This document shows, piece after piece, positions 6,958-12,972 of a stretch of 12,972 nt of DNA. Position 1 is the stretch's first letter. Each line of letters starts with the position of its first letter. Below the pieces are notes generated by a model, which saw nothing but the letters and a program-made list of their open reading frames with translations, searched no databases and was not told the DNA's origin. The DNA is from JBBRMY01 sp038230595 (GTDB lineage: Bacteria > Bacteroidota > Ignavibacteria > Tepidaquicellales > Tepidaquicellaceae): the NCBI GenBank assembly GCA_038230595.1, contig JBBRMY010000069.1, positions 1 through 12,972 on the forward strand. Reading direction: 5' to 3'. The position numbers and the translations under genes were made by a program.

Positions 6958-8565
6958 ATGGATAAAACAGCACTTAAAAAAAGCAGCATAATCACTCTTG
7001 CACTTATCATCGGGATAATTGTAGTAGTGAATGTTCTGACCTATAATTATTTTGTAAGATTTGACCTTTCAAAGAACAAGTCTTACTCTTTATCAGATGT
7101 TAGTAAGAACATGGTAAAAAGCCTTGATGATAAAATGATAGTAAAAGTTTATGTCAGCGATGGTTTACCTTTTCCTTATAATACTGTTAAGAAAAATATT
7201 AAAGACCTTTTAGAGGAATACCGCTCTTATTCTAAAGGTAACTTTGCATATGAGCTCTATAATCCTACAGGTGAGCAGGATAATTCCAGCGCTGATATTC
7301 AGAAAGAAGCAGAGAAATACGGCATTCAGCCGGTTCAACTTCAGATCTCTGAAAACAATAAGATGGAAGTTAAAAAAGCTTATCTTGGAATGGTTTTTTT
7401 ATATGCTTCAAAGCAGGAGCAGATCCCTGTGATCCAGAGTGTTGATAATCTTGAATATGATATTTCAAGTAATATTTATAAAATGACAAGACCTAAAAAG
7501 AAGATAGGCTTCCTTCAGGGTCATAAAGAAGTAGCTCCGGATAAGCAGCAGAATATTAGTAAAATTCTTTCAACTCAATACGATGTAGTTCAGGTGAATG
7601 CATCTCTTAATACAGAAATTTCAAGTGACCTTCAGGCAGTAATTGTAGAAGCTCCCGGCACCGAACTAAAAGAATTTGAAAAATTCCAGCTTGATCAATA
7701 TGTAATGAAGGGCGGAAAAATTATCTGGCTGATAAATAAGATCGTTCCGAATTTTCAGCAGCAAATGGCTATAGGAGAAGTTAATAAAACTAATCTTGAT
7801 GATATTCTTGAGTCATACGGACTGAAGATAAATACCGACCTTATCAGAGATATTCAGTGCACATCAGTTCAGGTTCAGTCGTCTGTAGGATTTCCATTGC
7901 AGGTAAAATATCCATACTTCCCGCAGATAACAAATATAAACAGAGATATTCCGGCTTTCAAAAACATAGAAAGCGTTATCCTTACTTTTGCATCTTCAAT
8001 TGATGCCGCCGCAGGTGAAAGTAAAGGCTTGCAGGTAACACCTCTATTGCGATCTTCAGATAAATCAGGACAGGCAAAAGATTTCTTTTTACTTAATCTT
8101 GAGCAATTCCAGAATATGACAAAGCAGCAAGCTGATACTTTGTTCAATCAAAAAGGTTTTTTAATGGGAGCGATATACACCGGCAAATTTAAAAGCTTTT
8201 ATTCCGGAAAAACACCGCCGGTAGATACCACTGCAGCTGCAACACCATATAAAGGTACACCGTTAAATGAATCTCAAAAAGAATCTAAAATGATCCTCAT
8301 TGCAGATGGCGATTTCGCAGTAGAAGAAAATCATCCGCCACAGGAAAATCTTTTATTCTTTACAAGTCTGATTGACTATATGGCAGATGATATCGGGCTT
8401 TCACAGCTCAGAACTAAAGAAGCTCCTGAGCCACCTTTGAAGGAAACAAGTGACAGCTGGGTAAATACTGCAAAATATATTAATATCGGATTGCCGCCGC
8501 TTATAGTTGTTCTGTTTGGAATAATGTATCTGACAAGAAGGCAGTTAAGAAAAAAGAAAAAATAA
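6958..8565 (+). CDS. gldG: GldG-type ABC transporter auxiliary protein
   Basis: This 535-aa protein has an N-terminal membrane anchor (about 13-33), a large extracytoplasmic region and a C-terminal membrane segment (about 507-526) followed by a short lysine-rich cytoplasmic tail. After the first anchor comes 'RFDLSKNKSYSLSDVSK' (34-50), the usual opening of GldG/ABC-auxiliary (PF09822-like) proteins, then 'VKVYVSDGLPFPY' (62-74). 'KKKIGFLQGHKE' (about 180-191) resembles the conserved 'FLxGHxE' segment of the family. A low-complexity Pro/Thr/Ala linker lies near 418-432. Such proteins work with GldA and GldF in an envelope complex, but their biochemical role is unresolved. The next gene, 71 nt downstream, encodes a DUF4340 protein that often accompanies this set. 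Confidence 0.88.
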   Translation: MDKTALKKSSIITLALIIGIIVVVNVLTYNYFVRFDLSKNKSYSLSDVSKNMVKSLDDKMIVKVYVSDGLPFPYNTVKKNIKDLLEEYRSYSKGNFAYELYNPTGEQDNSSADIQKEAEKYGIQPVQLQISENNKMEVKKAYLGMVFLYASKQEQIPVIQSVDNLEYDISSNIYKMTRPKKKIGFLQGHKEVAPDKQQNISKILSTQYDVVQVNASLNTEISSDLQAVIVEAPGTELKEFEKFQLDQYVMKGGKIIWLINKIVPNFQQQMAIGEVNKTNLDDILESYGLKINTDLIRDIQCTSVQVQSSVGFPLQVKYPYFPQITNINRDIPAFKNIESVILTFASSIDAAAGESKGLQVTPLLRSSDKSGQAKDFFLLNLEQFQNMTKQQADTLFNQKGFLMGAIYTGKFKSFYSGKTPPVDTTAAATPYKGTPLNESQKESKMILIADGDFAVEENHPPQENLLFFTSLIDYMADDIGLSQLRTKEAPEPPLKETSDSWVNTAKYINIGLPPLIVVLFGIMYLTRRQLRKKKK

Positions 8566-8636
8566 ATTCTCGTTTTCAATGTGTTAAAGTTTTATTATGG
8601 GAATAGAAACAAAATATTTATAATACTAAAATTAGA

Positions 8637-9608
8637 ATGAGTAAAAATAACAGAATATATATATTAGCAGGTGCGTTTGCAGTACTCCTGCTTATTGCTT
8701 ACTTTGCAACAGCTGACAGAGGTGCAAAAACCACTTCTGAAAAAAGTGAAAGCAAGGAAAAAGTATTTTTCGCAGTAGATTCGACAGCCGTTGATAAAGT
8801 TGAAATAAAAACAAAAAGCGGAAGCATCACTCTTTCAAAAGTTGGCGGAATATGGAAGCAAACAGCTCCCACAGATTATAAAGTGCAGCAGCAGTTCGTT
8901 CCTGCAATGCTTGCAGATCTTAAAAATTACAAAGTAGATAGTAAAGTTTCCTCAAACCCGGAGAAAAAAGACAGCTATGGCTTTAATGATTCATCTAAAA
9001 CTACCATTACAGTTTATGAGAACGGGAATAAAAAAGGTACTATGGAAATTGGGGCAAATTCCCCGGGAAGTAATTTTGTGTTTATAAAAAAGCCGGAAGA
9101 TAATAATATATATCTTGCAGATGGAATTATAAGATATAATATTGTAAAAGAAAGTCTAGATGACTGGCGGGATAAACAAATAGCTGCAATTCCTCCCGGA
9201 GAAGTTAAATCTATCGACATGATGCTTCCGACAGAAACATATAAAATCACAAGAGATTCTCTTAATAAGTTTTATATAGGGAAGGATTCTATCCCAAACA
9301 CATCTATGATGACATATCTGAATATTCTTTCTAACATGAATACTCAGAAATTTTACGACAAGCCCGTTGATGCTTCAAAATTTACTGCAACTATCAAAGT
9401 TGAACGTACCAGCGGAAAGACTACTGAAATTTATTTTCTGAAACAAGAAAGTATGCCTGTGAAGTATATTGTTAAAACAAATGAAACAGCACAAGGTTTT
9501 GAGATCGATGAGGCTCTATTCGGAACTCTTTCAAAAAGCAAAAGCTCGTTCCTGAAAGGGGAAGCCGCAAATACTAACGGAACTGTGAATAGTAATCCTT
9601 TAAAATAA
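8637..9608 (+). CDS. DUF4340 domain-containing membrane-anchored protein
   Basis: This 323-aa protein has one N-terminal transmembrane anchor (about 7-26) followed by a Ser/Lys/Glu-rich spacer and a large extracytoplasmic region. Its repeated beta-rich units match DUF4340: 'VDKVEIKTKSGSITLSKVGG' (51-70) followed directly by 'IWK', and later 'KTTITVYENG', 'LDDWRDKQI' and 'VKSIDMMLPTETYKITRD'. DUF4340 proteins are commonly encoded directly after GldG-like genes in ABC-2 cassettes, as here, and probably belong to the same envelope complex. No enzyme motif is visible. The reading frame is intact. A 77-nt gap with its own promoter-like site separates it from plsY, so it is likely the last gene of this operon. 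Confidence 0.85.
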   Translation: MSKNNRIYILAGAFAVLLLIAYFATADRGAKTTSEKSESKEKVFFAVDSTAVDKVEIKTKSGSITLSKVGGIWKQTAPTDYKVQQQFVPAMLADLKNYKVDSKVSSNPEKKDSYGFNDSSKTTITVYENGNKKGTMEIGANSPGSNFVFIKKPEDNNIYLADGIIRYNIVKESLDDWRDKQIAAIPPGEVKSIDMMLPTETYKITRDSLNKFYIGKDSIPNTSMMTYLNILSNMNTQKFYDKPVDASKFTATIKVERTSGKTTEIYFLKQESMPVKYIVKTNETAQGFEIDEALFGTLSKSKSSFLKGEAANTNGTVNSNPLK

Positions 9609-9614
9609 ATCTTT

Positions 9615-9647
9615 ATTGCATTTCAATATGGTGATTGATTAAATTTG
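9615..9647 (+). promoter_or_regulatory. Candidate Bacteroidota-type promoter before plsY
   Basis: ATTG at 9615-9618, a 21-nt spacer and a perfect TAnnTTTG (TAAATTTG) at 9640-9647 fit the Bacteroidota promoter pattern with one mismatch in the -33 box. The predicted start near 9653 would leave about 33 nt of leader before the plsY ATG at 9686. Motif evidence only. Confidence 0.45.
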
Positions 9648-9685
9648 AAATTTCTTAAATTAAAGCAACTTAATCACAGCATTAA

Positions 9686-10381
9686 ATGGTTGATATAATT
9701 TTTCTAATTATTGTAAGTTATCTCATAGGCTCGATACCTACTGCTTACCTTGTCGGAAAAATATTCAGGAATATTGACATCCGTGATCACGGCAGCGGCA
9801 ATATAGGTTCAACCAATGCTTTTCGTGTCTTAGGGACTTCCCTAGGCGTGTTTGTACAGCTAATAGATATAGCTAAGGGATTAGTTGTTGTACTCGTCGT
9901 ATCTAACTTCTTCTATCATAATCTGCCATTCAAGAATTATACTCCTTTTGAAGATATTACAGTCTTAAAGATTATAGCGGGAGTAAGTGCAGTATTAGGT
10001 CATACCTTTTCAGTTTTCGTCAGGTTCAAAGGTGGAAAGGGAATTAATACAGCTCTTGGAATGCTGATCTCATTGGCTCCTATTGATGTTTCTATCAGCT
10101 TAGGATTTTTCTGCATCATACTTTTAAATTCAGGTTATATTTCTTTAGGCTCAATCACTGCTTCACTCATGCTTCCTATCGTTATGTTCATAAGAGAAAA
10201 TATTTTTCAGGTCGATATCTACGGATATAAAACATTGATCTTCTTTTGCATAGCTGTTTCCATTCTCCTTATATTTAATCATAGAGAAAATATTAAAAGG
10301 CTTCTCATGGGAAATGAGAACCGTGTCAATAAGCTATGGATCTTCAGGTTCATTAAGATCAAAGGTCCCTTTGAAAAATAG
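9686..10381 (+). CDS. plsY: Acyl-phosphate:glycerol-3-phosphate acyltransferase
   Basis: PlsY is a polytopic inner-membrane enzyme that moves an acyl chain from acyl-phosphate to glycerol-3-phosphate, giving lysophosphatidic acid, the first committed step of phospholipid synthesis. The three conserved loops are visible: 'GSGNIGSTNAFRVLG' (36-50), 'VRFKGGKGINTALG' (112-125) and 'FNHRENIKRLLMGNENR' (197-213). Hydrophobic segments lie between them (about 3-24, 52-75, 92-112, 129-148, 150-168 and 181-197). At 231 aa it is slightly longer than many PlsY proteins (about 200 aa); the extra length is in the loop near 76-92 and the C-terminal tail. gpsA, which makes its acceptor substrate, follows 93 nt downstream, a sensible pairing. 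The partner PlsX is not in the window. Confidence 0.95.
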   Translation: MVDIIFLIIVSYLIGSIPTAYLVGKIFRNIDIRDHGSGNIGSTNAFRVLGTSLGVFVQLIDIAKGLVVVLVVSNFFYHNLPFKNYTPFEDITVLKIIAGVSAVLGHTFSVFVRFKGGKGINTALGMLISLAPIDVSISLGFFCIILLNSGYISLGSITASLMLPIVMFIRENIFQVDIYGYKTLIFFCIAVSILLIFNHRENIKRLLMGNENRVNKLWIFRFIKIKGPFEK

Positions 10382-10474
10382 GACATAAAATAGTTTTTAC
10401 TTCTTCCGGTTAAATTTAAAACGGGTATTGAACTTCCGTAAACTGCAGTAATAAATCAAAACTATCAACAAGAT

Positions 10475-11470
10475 ATGAAAGTATCCGTTCTGGGTGCCGG
10501 CGGCTGGGGAACAACACTTGCTATGCTTCTCAATGAAAATGGCCATGAGGTTACATTATGGGAATTTAACAAGACCTATGCAGATACTCTCCGCAATCAC
10601 AGGGAAAATTTTTATTACCTGCCAAAAGTAAAGATCTCCGATAAAATATTTATTACTAATAATGCTCTTGAAGCCGTTCAAAATAAGGAGCTGATAATCA
10701 TTGCTGCGCCGACTCAGTACATAAGAAAAAGTCTCAGCTCAATCAGCGATTTTGATTTTGGAGATTGTTACGTCGTCAGCGTTTCAAAAGGAATTGAGAA
10801 CAATACACTTCTTCTTGTATCCGATATGCTGCTGGATATTTTTAAAAAAATAAAAAGAAATAATCTTGCCTGTTTATCAGGTCCTTCCCATGCAGAAGAA
10901 GTTTCACGGAAAGTACCGACTGCAGTTGTATGTGCTTCAGAAAATATTGAAGCTGCAAAAACAGTTCAAAAGATATTTTCGAATGAGTACTTCAGAGTAT
11001 ATACTAGCAGCGATCTTATAGGTGTAGAAACCGGCGGAGCATTGAAAAATGTTATTGCAATTGCGGCAGGTATATCAGATGGAGCAGGTTTTGGTGATAA
11101 TACAAAAGCTGCTATCATGACACGGGGCATCAGTGAGATCATGAAGCTTGGTGTAAAGCTCGGAGCAAAGAAGGAAACATTTTACGGACTCTCAGGTATT
11201 GGTGATCTAATTGTTACATGTTCATCTCAGCATTCACGTAACCGTACAGTCGGCTTTCAGATCGGAAAGGGTAAAAAGCTTCAGGAAATTTTATCAGAAA
11301 TGAAAATGGTAGCTGAAGGAGTGCCAACTTCAAAAGCTGCGTTTGAACTTTCCGGGAAATTAAATATCGAGCTTCCTATCATTGAAGAAGTTTATCGTAT
11401 ATTGTTTGAGGGTGCTAACCCAATAGAATCTACAAGAAACCTTATGCTCCGTTCTCTGAAAGAGGAATAA
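10475..11470 (+). CDS. gpsA: NAD(P)-dependent glycerol-3-phosphate dehydrogenase
   Basis: GpsA reduces dihydroxyacetone phosphate to sn-glycerol-3-phosphate in the cytoplasm, providing the backbone used by PlsY upstream. The N-terminal Rossmann fold begins at once with 'VLGAGGWGTTLA' (5-16). Further motifs are 'VSKGIE' (103-108, with Lys105), 'SGPSHAEEV' (135-143), 'ETGGALKNVIAIAAG' (185-199, catalytic Lys191), 'GFGDNTKAA' (205-213), 'GLSGIGDLIVTC' (238-249) and 'SRNR' (254-257). At 331 aa the length is typical and no key residue is missing. No Shine-Dalgarno sequence precedes the ATG. It is the last protein gene before the 16S rRNA gene. I see no convincing intrinsic terminator in the AT-rich region after it. 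Confidence 0.97.
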   Translation: MKVSVLGAGGWGTTLAMLLNENGHEVTLWEFNKTYADTLRNHRENFYYLPKVKISDKIFITNNALEAVQNKELIIIAAPTQYIRKSLSSISDFDFGDCYVVSVSKGIENNTLLLVSDMLLDIFKKIKRNNLACLSGPSHAEEVSRKVPTAVVCASENIEAAKTVQKIFSNEYFRVYTSSDLIGVETGGALKNVIAIAAGISDGAGFGDNTKAAIMTRGISEIMKLGVKLGAKKETFYGLSGIGDLIVTCSSQHSRNRTVGFQIGKGKKLQEILSEMKMVAEGVPTSKAAFELSGKLNIELPIIEEVYRILFEGANPIESTRNLMLRSLKEE

Positions 11471-11727
11471 TTCCAACTTTAAAATCCTTTGGGAAAGCTT
11501 AAAACTTCATTTTTGGTGAAAATAATGCACAACTCAATTCACTTCTTTAAAATTTAAAGCATTAAATTCCAATATTAAAGACCTTGAATTTATTGTGAAG
11601 TATTGATATATTTAATCACTTCAGATAGTTCTTCATCATAATAACAAAGCGGTAAAAACATAGCAAAGACCTCAGAAATATCTAAAAAGGCAAAAAGTAC
11701 TGCCTTAAAATTTTGAGCAATATTAGT

Positions 11728-11735
11728 TATATTTG
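11728..11735 (+). promoter_or_regulatory. Possible upstream rrn -7 element
   Basis: TATATTTG is a perfect copy of the Bacteroidota -7 consensus TAnnTTTG, and rRNA operons often have tandem promoters. No TTTG-like -33 box lies at the proper distance (the TTTTG at 11711-11715 is too close), so this is only a weak candidate. Confidence 0.2.
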
Positions 11736-11806
11736 TTAATGTTACAAAAAAGTCTGCTAATTGTAAAAGAATCGTAAAGAAAGTTTTTTATTTATCATTA
11801 AATAAC

Positions 11807-11836
11807 TTGACTTTTTTAAAGATTCTCATTAATTTG
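11807..11836 (+). promoter_or_regulatory. Candidate main rrn promoter
   Basis: Two models agree on this site. As a classic sigma-70 promoter, TTGACT (11807-11812) is followed after 17 nt by TAATTT (11830-11835). As a Bacteroidota promoter, TTG (11807-11809) is followed after 19 nt by TTAATTTG (11829-11836), seven of eight bases of TAnnTTTG. An A/T-rich tract lies just upstream, as is common for rRNA promoters. The predicted start is near 11842, about 10 nt before boxA and 140 nt before mature 16S. Confidence 0.6.
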
Positions 11837-11852
11837 AAGGCTGTCTGTAAAA

Positions 11853-11864
11853 TGTTCTTTCAAA
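11853..11864 (+). promoter_or_regulatory. boxA-like rRNA antitermination element
   Basis: TGTTCTTTCAAA closely resembles the boxA element of rRNA leaders (TGCTCTTTAACA in E. coli), where NusB-NusE bind the nascent RNA to prevent premature termination. Its place just after the predicted rrn start and before 16S is right for this role. boxB was not identified. Confidence 0.6.
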
Positions 11865-11984
11865 TAAGTTATACAGCAAACACAAGCTAAATATTTTTTT
11901 TATATAGAATATTGAGTAGAGTGTTTAAATAAATTCTATAGTTAAAACCTTGTAGCATAGGATTAAAACAAACCATTTAAAATT

Positions 11985-12972
<988 letters not shown>

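Larger units (their letters stand above)
11471..11984. other. Non-coding AT-rich region upstream of the 16S rRNA gene
   Basis: This 514-nt stretch between gpsA and 16S holds no + strand gene that I can support. It contains the rrn promoter candidate, a boxA-like element and the rRNA leader, annotated separately. In the leader, TATAGAAT (11903-11910) and ATTCTATA (11933-11940) form a perfect 8-bp inverted repeat, and GCTGT (11840-11844) can pair with ACAGC (11873-11877) around boxA; either could be leader structure. The part nearer gpsA contains a 65-codon minus-strand frame without stops (11590-11787), discussed as a finding. Confidence 0.7.

Noticed and set aside
9632..9678. Inverted repeat GTGATT...AATCAC between the DUF4340 gene and plsY, considered as a terminator
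   Set aside because: Only six outer base pairs, a long mismatched interior and no T run; it also overlaps the promoter-like site.
11480..11540. Possible terminator after gpsA (CTTTGGGAAAG and nearby A/T repeats)
   Set aside because: The stem is very short and weak and no T run follows; not convincing.

Overview
This AT-rich window carries eleven convincing or plausible protein genes, all on the + strand, and ends inside a co-directional 16S rRNA gene. It looks like a chromosomal segment from the Bacteroidota/Chlorobi side of the FCB group. Three things point that way: a GldA/GldF/GldG-type ABC cassette, start sites that lack a recognisable Shine-Dalgarno sequence almost everywhere, and several promoter-like sites of the TTTG-(19-21)-TAnnTTTG form. 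The exact phylum or class cannot be settled by eye, but the roughly 988 nt of 16S would settle it by alignment.

Layout. 1-121 has no clear gene. 122-328 is a small unrecognised ORF with a TTG start. 343-1125 encodes an exported DUF1573 domain fused to a c-type cytochrome module with two close CXXCH motifs. 1157-2856 is accD-panC, joined by a one-base TAATG overlap (acetyl-CoA carboxylase beta subunit, then pantothenate synthetase), and it ends at a strong intrinsic terminator. 2917-3666 is a stand-alone uridylyltransferase half of GlmU, and 3725-5113 is a GlmM-like phosphohexosamine mutase; together they supply steps towards UDP-GlcNAc. 5247-9608 is an ABC exporter cassette: ATPase (GldA type), ABC-2 permease (GldF type), auxiliary GldG-type protein and a DUF4340 protein. 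9686-11470 is plsY and gpsA, which make glycerol-3-phosphate and attach the first acyl chain to it for phospholipids. 11471-11984 is a 514-nt non-coding stretch with an rrn promoter candidate, a boxA-like antitermination element and a leader. 11985-12972 is the 5' two thirds of 16S rRNA.

How the genes fit together. Most of the window is envelope and lipid housekeeping: malonyl-CoA formation (accD), CoA precursor synthesis (panC), amino-sugar nucleotide synthesis (glmU N-domain and glmM), phospholipid initiation (plsY, gpsA) and an envelope-spanning ABC system. No tRNA, CRISPR array, insertion sequence, phage gene or toxin-antitoxin pair was found. I see no evidence of a wholly new multi-gene system. 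The points most worth a second look are the terminator packed against the glmU start, the missing GlmU acetyltransferase half, the DUF1573/double-CXXCH fusion, and an unexplained stop-free minus-strand frame upstream of the rRNA genes.
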